Assembly: GCF_024362695.1 (NCBI RefSeq)
Contig: NC_065423.1
Span: 2,845,001-2,909,000 of the forward strand
Direction: 5' to 3'
Length of the DNA stretch: 64,000 nucleotides
DNA from: Pectinophora gossypiella
Taxonomy: Eukaryota; Arthropoda; Insecta; Lepidoptera; Gelechiidae
Of the stretch, positions 55,801 through 64,000 are shown piece by piece. Below the pieces are notes generated by a model that worked only from the letters and a program-made list of their open reading frames with translations, did no database searches and was not told the DNA's origin. The position numbers and the translations under genes are program-made. Within the stretch, counting starts at the first letter, position 1, and each line of letters starts with the position of its first letter.

Positions 55801-56563
55801 GAACGACGTCGGAATACATTCTATCTATATATTATATTTCTATGAAGTAAGTACCTACATTACTACACAGCCATTCGGAGCAGTGGCTTAGCTCTTTAAA
55901 TAAGTCAACCTCTCTTAATTTCTTGTTACAGAGCTCTTTATTTAAATATATCTGGGGGTTAAAAAGGCCACATCAAAGCAATTCACCTAAAAACAATATT
56001 GCTATTTGACATTTGTTTCCATTGCGCACTGACTTTTATATGCGCAAATGTCAAATTGCAGTTATTGCTTTTTTTAGACAAATTGCTTTGATGTGGCGTT
56101 TTTAAACCCTCTGTTGAGCATCTCTTTCTCGCCATATAAAACTCTAAATATTTGGCATTTGGATTTTTCTTTTTATTGTATTATTCGAGTTAGACTCTAG
56201 GGTGAGTATTGCTTTAATGCCTATATGAGATGTACGGTCACGAGCATTAATATGTATATTATGTATACACTTTGGTACCATGTCACATTAACTTTTTTGA
56301 CAAATTGAACTGTAAGTCTCACTAAATGTCAAATATGTTAGTGCGACAGAGTCCTAAAGTGTATACATTATATTGCTCATGACTGTACGCCATTGCCTGA
56401 ATTACTAACCTTATGATGTCTCATGTAAGTTTTAGCGCCGTCCAGTAGCCTCTCAAACTCGAGCCTGTTAGCATTCCTGTTTGTGATCACGTTCCCCACT
56501 TGTCCAACTATAGTGGCGAATATAAACACGCCAATCAGATAGCTCACTATCGTGAACACGTAC
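40852..56563 (-). CDS. Cngl: Cyclic-nucleotide-gated cation channel (CNGL-like), 3' 18 exons; 5' part missing
   Basis: Exons (minus): 56563-56410, 55577-55416, 54146-54047, 53559-53421, 52592-52417, 51473-51400, 50665-50447, 50387-50283, 50202-48312, 48236-48137, 47929-47698, 47493-47081, 46574-46384, 45769-45625, 44218-44091, 43145-43018, 41861-41673, 40992-40852 (TGA). Every join is in phase, giving 1561 residues in the window. The first exon encodes S6 and the start of the C-linker (SYLIGVFIFATIVGQVGN); then C-linker (RWYDYSW, LPDKLKTELALHVN), the cyclic-nucleotide-binding domain, a long Ser/Pro/Lys-rich tail, a coiled coil and a basic C-terminus ending SHKRL. Two sites have alternatives: the end of the 47493 exon (47081 or 47066) and the start of the 43145 exon (43145 or 43136). 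The pore and S1-S5 exons were not found before 64000. The very long tail resembles insect CNG-like (Cngl) rather than the short CngA; that assignment is moderate. Confidence 0.92.
42110..42520. mobile_element. Family H MITE in a CNG intron
   Basis: AGGGACTTTCCAAGCTAAGT with ATATAGATGGCGTTGTACAG on the left; CTGTACAGCGCCATCTATAT and GGGAAAGTCTCTCAT on the right. Confidence 0.75.
42605..42897 (+). mobile_element. SINE family C copy in a CNG intron
   Basis: Starts GAGGAGCTCGGTGGCGCAGC and ends in GATGATGATGAA. It is collinear with the copy at 16778-17088. It lies in the intron between the CNG exons at 41861 and 43018. Confidence 0.8.
43313..43620 (+). mobile_element. SINE family B in a CNG intron
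   Basis: Head GGTCTAGTGGTTAGAGCG, B box GGTTCGACTCGC, 3' end CCCAGCAGTGGGACGTATAA. It lies between the exons at 43145 and 44091. Confidence 0.8.
43818..43868 (+). repeat. (GT)n microsatellite
   Basis: Imperfect GT run with GTTT and GC interruptions, in a CNG intron. Confidence 0.9.
44318..44665 (-). mobile_element. Family D repeat, longest copy
   Basis: Starts at a long poly-T (about 44311-44324) and runs through the family body to the ATCGGGTCGTCGGGA end. It lies upstream of the CNG exon at 44218-44091, inside the next intron. Confidence 0.8.
45371..45525. mobile_element. Family G palindromic MITE, short form, in a CNG intron
   Basis: Termini CAGGGCGTTAGTGACAT and ATGTCACTAACACCCTG with flanking TA. 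It is about 60 bp shorter than the 13437 copy because the loop is reduced. Confidence 0.82.
45795..46124 (+). mobile_element. SINE family A in a CNG intron, with target-site duplication
   Basis: Complete copy from GTAACGGCCTCCGTGGTCC to CACACGATAGAAGA. The 12-bp direct repeat ATTACACGAGTA flanks it at 45783-45794 and 46125-46136. It sits in the intron between the exons at 45769 and 46384. Confidence 0.88.
47698..48236 (-). other. Coiled-coil segment of the CNG tail (two exons)
   Basis: Exons 48236-48137 and 47929-47698 join to give EVLLGIKQVIQGHLHDVQ followed by FNSLENEVRKRDEIISQ and LQKRIQELERV. Hydrophobic residues recur every three to four positions over about 60 residues. This is like the C-terminal leucine zipper that sets subunit stoichiometry in CNGA channels, but here it lies some 800 residues further from the ligand-binding domain. 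Confidence 0.75.
48312..50202 (-). other. Large 630-codon tail exon of the CNG gene
   Basis: A single exon of 1891 bases encodes a disordered Ser/Pro/Lys/Thr-rich cytoplasmic segment. It contains repeated short motifs: GAGLPLLQRLLLLKAK near its start, matching GAGLPLLSRLKLLKEK in the preceding exon (50387-50283), and a diverged third copy GGLPFVKKLKILNERQ. There are also two FRDK motifs (SFRDKILQ and TFRDKLKLL) and a KPWSKLKKAA block. Several Ser-rich stretches suggest phosphorylation targets. Antisense ORFs inside it are shadows. Confidence 0.85.
50918..51398. mobile_element. MITE split by a retroposed element, CNG intron
   Basis: The uninterrupted relative at 55952-56115 (GGGGGTTAAAAAGGCCACAT to CTTTGATGTGGCGTTTTTAA) shows that 51030 to about 51325 is an insertion. 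The insert begins GGGCCCGCAGATTACCAG, ends in a TTTC microsatellite after AATAAATG, and AAATGT is repeated on both sides. A second copy of the insert's 3' tail is at 53153-53240. Confidence 0.75.
51710..51854. mobile_element. Family F MITE in a CNG intron
   Basis: Left end modified (CGTGAGTCATGAGC), right end GCTCGTGACCG, flanked by TA. Confidence 0.75.
52683..53155 (+). repeat. Family I repeat split by family D insert, CNG intron
   Basis: ACTAGTTTCCAACTAGTC at the start, insertion at 52727-52954, then AAACGTCAAAACACGAAATT and GTGACGTCATAAG after it. Confidence 0.78.
52727..52954 (-). mobile_element. Family D repeat inserted in a family I repeat
   Basis: The T-run and family body are flanked by TTATTAAACGTC (52715-52726) and TTACTAAACGTC (52955-52966), a 12-bp duplication with one mismatch. 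The flanks rejoin to a normal family I repeat. Confidence 0.85.
53634..53702 (-). mobile_element. SINE family B, 3' tip in a CNG intron
   Basis: Short reverse fragment with ATTGCTGGGCACAGGCCTCC and CAATCAATTGGAGG. Confidence 0.6.
54263..54446 (+). mobile_element. Family D repeat, 3' half, in a CNG intron
   Basis: Sense fragment: CAGACGGCGCCCTGAGCC through CCGGGTGAGAGCCCTCAGC to AATAAGTCACGTCAAAAAAA. Confidence 0.72.
54537..54862 (-). mobile_element. SINE family A in a CNG intron
   Basis: Reverse copy: it begins with the reversed 3' end (TTATCGTGTGGGTTGTG) and finishes with the reversed tRNA head (AACCACTGGACCACGGAGG). Confidence 0.8.
55952..56115. mobile_element. MITE, uninterrupted copy, CNG intron
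   Basis: GGGGGTTAAAAAGGCCACAT, then CAATTCACCT on the left; AAATTGCTTTGATGTGGCG on the right as an inverted copy. It lies between the exons at 55577 and 56410. Confidence 0.75.
56235..56385. mobile_element. Family F MITE 25 bp from the CNG S6 exon
   Basis: Reverse-oriented copy: CGGTCACGAGCATTAATATG to GCTCATGACTG, flanked by TA. It ends 25 bp from the donor of the exon at 56563-56410. Confidence 0.78.
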
Positions 56564-56870
56564 CTGTGGGAACAATAAAGTGAATTATAGACTTTTTTTG
56601 ACATAACTTTCATAGGTTAGCAGCATTATAGATTTCTGTACGACATTTCACAGGTTTGGTATAAAGTACTTTAGGCATTGTTTTAGGTTTACGCGGTTAT
56701 TATCATAATTAAAACACATAATAACCGGCTCAAACCGGGTTACGGGTTTAAACGTGGTAAGAACCCGTTATTATGTGAACCCGTTTTTAGTAAAGATCTA
56801 CTACTGAAAGGCTTGAGGGCATCGTCTGAGGGGATGATTACATTTTTGAAAAAAATAATCGTCTCTCACC

Positions 56871-56985
56871 ACCTCCACCAACCCGCAGTGGAGCAGCGTG
56901 GTGGAGTATGCTCCATACCCCCTCCGGTTGATTGAGGGGAGGCCTGTGCCCAGCAGTGGGACGTATATAGGCTGTTTATGTAATC
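56871..56985 (+). mobile_element. SINE family B, 3' fragment
   Basis: Carries the CCAACCCGCAGTGGAGCAG to GGGACGTATATAGGCTG end only. It lies upstream of the first CNG exon in the window. Confidence 0.7.
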
Positions 56986-59975
56986 GTCTCTAGTGGGCCA
57001 ATAGCGATAAGCACTGAATGAAGTATAATAACCGTAAAGCATATTATGCGGTGAAGATTTTTTCAGAAAATATCTTAATAAATTGTGTGATGAAATAGGT
57101 GTTTAAAACATAATGCTATGTGCTTAAAGTTCTATCAAAAATGTGAGAATAAAGCTACATTTTTGGATGTGCAGAGAATGGAGAGTGGAAGTTTTGCGGA
57201 CCATACGAACTCATTCATTAATTACTCGGCCACGCCTGTTTTAAAATACACTTAATGCGGGGAGTACGGGCATCTAGTAACGACGATAATCAACATAATA
57301 TTCATACTCAGGACAAATTAATGTTCAAAATGTTCAGAGATGAGAACTTGCGCAGTGAAATTGCAACTGGGAAGTTTAATTGTACAACTTTTGTGTGCAT
57401 TTCCAAGTGGTTGAAGTTGGACTAAATTATGTCCACGTCACAGTTCTCATATTACGCGGTACGATGTCACATTGCACTTTGGTCTGTAGGCAATGGCAAA
57501 TATGAATATGAGATTATATGGGACTTGCTATAATAAGTACTGATTCAACGGTTAAATGGAGCAGATATTTGTAGATGTGGTAATACAACTGTAACTAAGT
57601 ATGTTCTGAAAATATTTATATTGTACCTATTAGGTACATATTGTCTATATTTTACAAAACCTCTCCTTTGCAATCACTTCTTGTTGCCATAAGACTTCGT
57701 TGCTAAAATCTCATTGTCAATATTTTAGCAAGACTTGCTATGGAGATGGAAAATTCTGACTTTGCCAATATATATTTTTTGGCGAGAAAACAATTTTGAT
57801 ACTTCTTATGAAAAGATATACCCAAATAAGAATTTATTGCTGTACCTTACTAAATTACCACTACAATATTTATTTCAATTCGACCTTGTGATATTCTTTA
57901 GGGAAAAATATATTCCATAACTCATCGTACATGCGTGTTACTTGGTGTTACAATATTCAGTTACGCATGAAATTGGAAGTAAATTCGCTAGAGAGAAATC
58001 TAAAAGGGTCTAAGTAAAAATAAATAATGAAAATCGATGACCCGTGAACGAAATTAGACGAACGAATCCATGCCTCCAGGCAGATGTTAAACCGATTTCA
58101 CATGATTCCAATCACACATTGAATATGATTGGCAATTGAAATGTTGATACATTAAGTCGCAATATTTTGTTTTGTAGAGTAAAGCCTTCAGAACACCAAT
58201 GGCAGGTACTTTTTGTAGGTAATACAAGAAAAACTATTAGAAGTGCGTCACATCAAGCAACGATTCCCGCTAAAACTGCGATATGACGCACTTCCTATAT
58301 CATGCGTTGAACCCGCATTCAAACTGCGCTTGGTGTGCCGAAACCTTTAACGTATAAAACTACAAAATGTAGAAAAAAACTTACAAATTATATACTTACT
58401 AAAATCTAAACAAAAACTATGACAATCACAAAAAAATCAAAAATAAACAAAAAATGTGCAAAGTTTTCGAACAGTTGCAAAAAGACAAAACACTCCAAAG
58501 CAAAAAGAAAACATGCGACGCAAATCCAAAATGGCGGTTGTCAATGAAGGCTGTTCGAAAACTTTCATAAAACTTCCGATATCGATGAGCAAACAAAAGG
58601 AACAAATAACATAAACTTCATGATAAGAGTTCTAGGTTTCAGATTACAACAATTCGTTACCCGGAGTCGCAGAACAGCCTCCAAATTCCTGCCGCCGCCA
58701 TTTTAGGTTACTTTTGACACTGGCTGTTTCCCTCCAAAACATGGCAGAGTCAGTGTATAAAATTAGACTAAATTAAATTAGAGCGTTGCCTTTAATTATA
58801 AGCTGCTGAAAGTCACCATATTTATTTGTTTTTTTTAATGAGCATAATGTCGAATAATTAAAAAGATTTGTATACTTCTTGACATTATTTTTTTCAAACA
58901 AGACATCGTGTGAGCAAGGAAACAACCGTAGTCCAGTCAAACACTTTTGTACTTTTCCAAAACAAGTCAGTGCGAAAAGCTGCGATTGGTCAGATCACCT
59001 TTTTATGAAAGGTTTTGGTGTAATTGGGTACTTAATAAGTATATTGGGTATCCTAGTTCAAATATAAATTATAAAATTCTGGTTACTAAATAAAGACAGA
59101 TCTAAAACTTACGAAAAACTTTTTTTAACTTATTTTAACCGAGAAAAACGTAAAAAGAATTGCGACATTTTGTTTTTCTATGACGCCACAGTGTCGTCTC
59201 AGGTGGCTAATCATTTCCCCTCCAGTTCTTTGAAGTATTAAAACCAAAGAAAAAGTATTAAATAGTAGTATTAATTAGTGTTGTTTTAAATATAATGGGT
59301 CTTTTTTCTTCAACTCTTTCCAGCACTTTTTCATTTGACACCATTTCAGTCCAGCTTATGTACCCTCCATCCTTCGCCAACACTACATCTCAAACGCTTG
59401 CAACCTCTATCTGTCTCTCTGTGTCATACGTTTCACTTCCATATAGTGCAGTGCTCCAAATGTAGGATTCAATAAACCGTTTCCTGATTTTTTTATGAAA
59501 TATTTTTTTAATTTTGTATTTTTTTTATTGATAGGTACAGAGAGTATCAATAAAAAATCCGCATTGACAAGAGTACAAAAAAAAACAGGTAGAGTCCAGA
59601 TCCTTCCGTTTATAGTCAGGCCTAATCAGACGGATAGTAAACCTAATAAAAAAAAAAATAGTTTTTCTCTCTTAAACCAGCCAATAACATAACTCAATTT
59701 AGAAAATAAAACCCTAAATCTTAAGTAAACATTCATCTTATTCCATCTGAGTGTTGAGTAAATAGAAAACTTAATAGAGGCTCAACTTCGAGACTCGTTT
59801 AAGTTGGTTGCAAAAACTTTCCCTAGGGTAAATTAAATCTCTAGAACACTCTAGAACAATCCCTCTCATTTTGCAGTCTCATCTTGTTTGATTTATTACG
59901 CAATTGTCTCAGATACTCCAATTGCTTACACATTTTTTACTAGATTGAATGTTAGTTGAGTAAATAAAGTTGGTG

Positions 59976-60110
59976 CAGTCATGAGCAATATTATAATGTA
60001 CCCACTTTAGGAACTAACATATTTGGTATTTAGTGAGACTTACAGTTCAATTTGTCAAAAAAGTTAATATGACATGGTACCAAAGTGTATACTATTAATG
60101 CTCGTGACGG
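59976..60110. mobile_element. Family F MITE
   Basis: CAGTCATGAGCAATATTATA to GCTCGTGACGG. The left TA is mutated. Fragments of the family are at 41437-41540 and 30485-30545. Confidence 0.7.
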
Positions 60111-60624
60111 TACTTAAATGCCGCATTGTACTAATTTAGCATTATTAGTAGTATGCTAGTTAAATAAGAAAGCAAAATGGAAGACGAATAAAATAAGACG
60201 GTGTTGAATTGAAGACGACGAAGTCCCTTCTTACATTATATTGTTTAAATAGTGATGTATTTGAGTTATGAGAAAATAGGTTTAAATAAAGCGAAAATGG
60301 GGTATTTTTTTTTGGGGAACGTCGCCTGGAATGTTTTTCATTTATAATATAAATTCCCATTCGGCGTTCTGTTTGTCAAATGAATGAATTAGGCGCGTCC
60401 CTAGTGACAAGCTGTCAGCTGTCAGGCGTCACTTTATCCGAAAACGTGGCTGCCCTGAATCTTTTCCTACTGAAGTTTGAAATCAACAAAGTGGTCACAA
60501 AACGATTGTTCTCCGGAATTAGTGCTTATAAAATATTTATTTGTTCTCGGATCCTTTTGTTTATTTTTGAAGGGGTACCTATAATTGTGACATGCGGAAA
60601 GTATCGCTGTCAAAACTCTCTTTC

Positions 60625-60978
60625 AATGCGGTTGCTGGTTCGAATCCTGGGTTGGGCTGTGCCTGTATACCATTAAGCTTAATTTTTTTTCACAGGGTCC
60701 GCTTACCTAACCTGAAAATTAGACAGCTCTGGTTTTTTTACAGAAGCGACTGCCTGTCTGAACTTCCAACTCGCGAACGGAAAACAGCCCAATACAGGTA
60801 ACATACCTCCGAAACGAATTTCTCGGGTATGTAGGCTTCCTTACGACGTTTTCCTTCACCGCTGAGCACGTGAGCATTTATAGACGATTTTGAAAATTAA
60901 AGGCCCGAGCTGGATTCGAACATGCGACTTCAAAGTGAGAGTCAAGCGTTCTACCAACTGGGTTACCACGGCCGTGCT
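60625..60978 (+). mobile_element. Family L tRNA-like SINE copy
   Basis: Contains GGTTCGAATCCTGGGTTGGG, then CAGAAGCGACTGCCTGTCTG, then a reversed tRNA-like end (GCTGGATTCGAACATGCG to CTACCAACTGGGTTACCACG). Fragments are at 29355-29510 (-), 41060-41195 (+) and 45-125 (tRNA-like end only). Confidence 0.6.
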
Positions 60979-61461
60979 ATCAAATTGCTCCGATTAAATG
61001 TTTTAATTATAATCGTCTTCTCGCTGTAAACGTCTTGAGATTGATATTGGATACCCAATTTGGGTCGGTTTCTATTAGTTTGTTTATTAAGCTTTGCTTA
61101 TTGATTTTATGAGCAAAGTTAAGTTTACTTAGATTTTCAAGTTATGATTGTAAAAGTGATAATTATTTTCATGGTTCCATTCTAAATATTGTTATTCTTT
61201 CTTGGGGAACGAATACATTAAATCATTTAAATGTTTGTTTACCTGTTGGTAGGTACTAGGATTATGATCTTTTATCCTAAGGTTGCCTAGAAGAAGTTGC
61301 TGTTTAACAGTAAGGCCGCCTATTGTACTTGTTGCCACTGCCCTATTTTTCTCTAAAAAAATGGCAAGGAGAATGCTACACCAACAAGATAGCGTGGATC
61401 TTAAATTAGCGATGATGATTGTATTTGTATTGTAGAACTATCTGTAATAAGTTGGTAATAA

Positions 61462-61770
61462 GGGGCTTTCCAATCGGCGTTCCCCAAAAACACAATAGAT
61501 GGAGTTGTTAAGGGTTTTCTTTGTTTATACTTGTAATTTCGTGGATTATTATTCTGATCAAAATAAGGAGAAACAATTATAGTTAGAACCATCATTCTAT
61601 ACATAATGTGATCCAAATATCAAGCAACAATTAGTTTTATAATGCTTCTGCCATTACATTTTTGAATAATTTTGTATCCCAGCAATGAGAAAACAGATAA
61701 ATATCACGTTAAAAGTGAACAACGCCATCTATCGGGAGGTTGGGGAACGTCAAGTCCCTCATTGTGTGTT
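61462..61770. mobile_element. Family H MITE, shortened copy
   Basis: GGGGCTTTCCAATCGGCGTT on the left and AACGCCATCTATCGGGAGG with AGTCCCTCATT on the right. Family fragments are at 11240-11315, 15594-15710, 45230-45368 and 60240-60345. Confidence 0.65.
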
Positions 61771-62085
61771 TGTGTAATAAAGAGTTTTGTATTATATTGC
61801 AGGATAAATGTTGTGCTCAGCAGTCGCTATGTAATTAATTAGTCGCTCCACTAACCCTCGTTAAAACTTGTACATTCCTGTTTATTTCTGTCCGTGCCCG
61901 TGCCTGTTCTATGTTGTATTGCACGTCCGAACAAGTTGCGATGGCTACTCACACTCACTCGGTTAAACAAGTCGACAAACAATTTTCCGATACGATGAAT
62001 CGTGAAATAAACCAATTTGAAGTTTTCCTTTTCGTGTTGAATGGTGTATGATAGATAATGGTGCTAATTCCTGCAGACGCCTACT

Positions 62086-62350
62086 GAGTTACTGAGCCGC
62101 CAAATGCCCCTGACATGGCTCATGTAACAACTACATTCTTACAACAGTAAGTAGTAACCGGGACCAACGACTTTACGTGCCTTCCGAAGCACGGATCATC
62201 TTATTTTCGGACAATCATGTGATCAGCCTGTAATGTACTAACCAAACTAGGGATCACAAAGTGATTTTTGTGATATGTCCCCATCGGGATTTGAACCCGG
62301 GATCTCCGGATCGTGAGCCCAATGCTCAAACCACTGGACCACGGAGGCCG
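62086..62350 (-). mobile_element. SINE family A copy
   Basis: Reverse copy with B box seen as GGGATTTGAACCCGGGATC and reversed head CCACTGGACCACGGAGGC. The extreme 3' end is lost. Confidence 0.8.
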
Positions 62351-62796
62351 CATGATGATGGTGGATGATGTACCTATTGGAAAAGTAATACCTAAACTTG
62401 TGACCCGCTCAAGGAAAGCAACGAAATCCAATAAAACGGTCGAAAAACTTTCATTTATTCACTTACAAGTTGGAACCTTTTAGCGGAACTATTGTTTTTC
62501 TCGTCTACGATCAACTGACCCAAACATAGCGAAATTTCTTATTTTTAAAGTTAAAAATAGCTTTTTCGGAGCGGTAAGTAATAATGAATGGTGAAGACGT
62601 TATAAGGTTCACTAAATTTTGCGAAATGCCCATTCCTGGAGGGCATTAAGGGTTTAATAAAATACCTCTTGAATGGTGTTTGTGCGCGGCGTTACGGCAG
62701 TTCCCGCACAAACTGGCTGAGAAACAGGGGAGGGTGTTACATCAGACCATAGAACAAAGAGTGCTATAGAACGGCAACTATCTGGGTCTGACTTTA

Positions 62797-62990
62797 ACTG
62801 GGCACCCTTTAACTTTAACTGGGCACCCTTTAACTTTAACTGGGCACCCTTTAACTTTAACTGGGCACCCTCAGGCCTGTTGTCTTAAATGTTGTACCGG
62901 GTGAGAGCCTTCAGCGCTCCCCATTTGTCCGGCCAAGTAGTTAATGCCATCTGCGGCAAATCTACAATAAGTCACGTCAAAAAAAAGGTC
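62797..62990 (+). mobile_element. Family D repeat with internal 21-bp tandem array
   Basis: Sense copy ending AATAAGTCACGTCAAAAAAA. Its 5' end is replaced by three exact 21-bp units (62800-62862, unit starts GGGCACCCTTTAACTTTAAC) plus a partial fourth that runs into normal family sequence (GGGCACCCTCAGGCCTG). Confidence 0.78.
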
Positions 62991-63663
62991 TGACTTTAGT
63001 CTTAAATGGCCGTAAGCCGCTAAGGAGTAAGAAAGAGAGAGAGAGCGGACTGTGTCTTTCTCGCACTTAAGCGTTAAAAGGTGGGTACTGACCGGTGTTA
63101 CGAGGCGTATTGTACCATTCGCAGCGTTATAAATTATGTTACGACATGTGCTTAAAATCAGTGTTGATGCTCGCTACGAGTATTTCCCTGTACTGACAGC
63201 ACGAACGCTCGCTGTGTACATTACGCCTCGTAACACCAGCCAGTAGCCAAACTAATCGAATACAGCAACTAGTCTTCCAGTTTTCCCTTCTCTCGACAAA
63301 ATCCGTCTTCACTTGTTTTTTTCTTCGTAGTCCCAGACGGAACACCCGCCAAAACGTTTTTTTCTTAAAAAGTGACGTGATGTTCCTTTTTTGAAATTGC
63401 CAAGAGTAATTAAGGAGTTTTTGTATGGAGAGACTTTGGACGAGTATTGTTATAAAAATAATGTAGATAAGAAAAAAAATATCAATAATGTCTTTTGAAT
63501 ATTTTTTCCGGAATTAAGTATTTATTGATATTTAATAAAAAAGAAAAACAATCTGAGAATTCTTTAAAAAAATCTGTATTAATTTCAAACTTGAATCAAC
63601 TAATTGAATACGTTTAGGTACCTACATGCTCATTTTCCAGCAGTGTAAAATAATAGTATTTTA

Positions 63664-63784
63664 TGCAACAGTTGTATAAGAAGGGTCAAAAAATGCGAGT
63701 GGCGTGAGTTGCGATGTGAGCCTTGGCGAACATCGCAATAAGAGACGCCACGAGCATTTTTTGACCTAGTTATACAACGTTGCA
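63664..63784. repeat. 121-bp hairpin near right edge
   Basis: TGCAACAGTTGTATAAG, GGGTCAAAAAATGCGAGTGG on the left; CCACGAGCATTTTTTGACC and TATACAACGTTGCA on the right. Confidence 0.75.
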
Positions 63785-64000
63785 TACAATACTTTTTCTA
63801 CGACGACGTCATTTTTCCTTTTTATTTTATACTTTTTAGTGTTTTGAAACGAAACACAAAAATTTTCCAATTTATTTTCCAACGCGCGGGAAAATGGCGG
63901 CAAATGTATACTTTTTTTTTATAGTATATCTATGGCACCAAACAAAGTAAAGGTGCCAGTTTCCAGGTCAAAAAAAAAAAACAACAACAATGCTTTTTTG

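Larger units (their letters stand above)
57000..64000. other. Probable CNG upstream intron or 5' region, no exon found
   Basis: No pore, S1-S5 or N-terminal exon could be read on the minus strand. Repeats listed separately occupy 59065-59200, 59976-60110, 60240-60345, 60625-60978, 61462-61770, 62086-62350, 62797-62990 and 63664-63784. A GC-richer patch with ATGGCGG motifs is at 58500-58750. The rest is AT-rich and unassigned. Confidence 0.55.

Noticed and set aside
57735..57920. 61-codon plus frame in the CNG upstream region
   Set aside because: Pure AT-driven frame; checked for channel pore or S-segment similarity on both strands and found none.
63139..63345. Minus-strand frame near right edge as a CNG 5' exon
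   Set aside because: No resemblance to CNG N-terminal or S1-S5 sequence; no good donor in frame.

Overview
The window is insect nuclear DNA, almost certainly from a moth or butterfly (Lepidoptera). It is AT-rich, genes are split by short-to-medium GT..AG introns, and introns and spacers are packed with several families of tRNA-derived SINEs, hairpin MITEs and 3' ends of non-LTR retrotransposons. No prokaryotic, viral or CRISPR feature was seen.

Five protein-coding loci can be read. (1) At 1356-1517 (-) is the first exon, with a signal peptide, of a phosphatidylethanolamine-binding protein (PEBP); the rest of that gene lies off the left edge. (2) A second, complete four-exon PEBP gene occupies 7084-15240 (-), giving a tandem PEBP cluster. 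(3) A complete seven-exon histone deacetylase 3 gene (HDAC3, 434 aa) runs 24169-31042 (+). (4) A two-exon leucine-rich-repeat gene at 34256-36614 (-, 481 aa) is convergent with HDAC3. Its N-terminus carries a candidate elongin-BC box and Cul2 box, suggesting a cullin-2 ubiquitin ligase receptor. (5) The 3' 18 exons of a cyclic-nucleotide-gated channel run 40852-56563 (-, 1561 aa in window). They cover S6, C-linker, cyclic-nucleotide-binding domain, a very long disordered cytoplasmic tail and a coiled coil. The N-terminal membrane exons were not found and probably lie beyond position 64000.

The exon joins of HDAC3, the complete PEBP, the LRR gene and the CNG gene were all checked for phase: every splice pair closes the reading frame. 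Two CNG splice sites have two in-phase alternatives.

The remainder is repeats. Notable are a 1.44-kb foldback element at 17123-18561 with modular arms, sitting in a three-layer nest of insertions; three SINE families that share one central segment; a dispersed repeat that carries a TGACGTCA (CRE) palindrome; several near-perfect hairpins in introns; and a 32-bp minisatellite in the HDAC3 3' UTR. The genes have no obvious joint pathway; they are unrelated neighbours on a eukaryotic chromosome.
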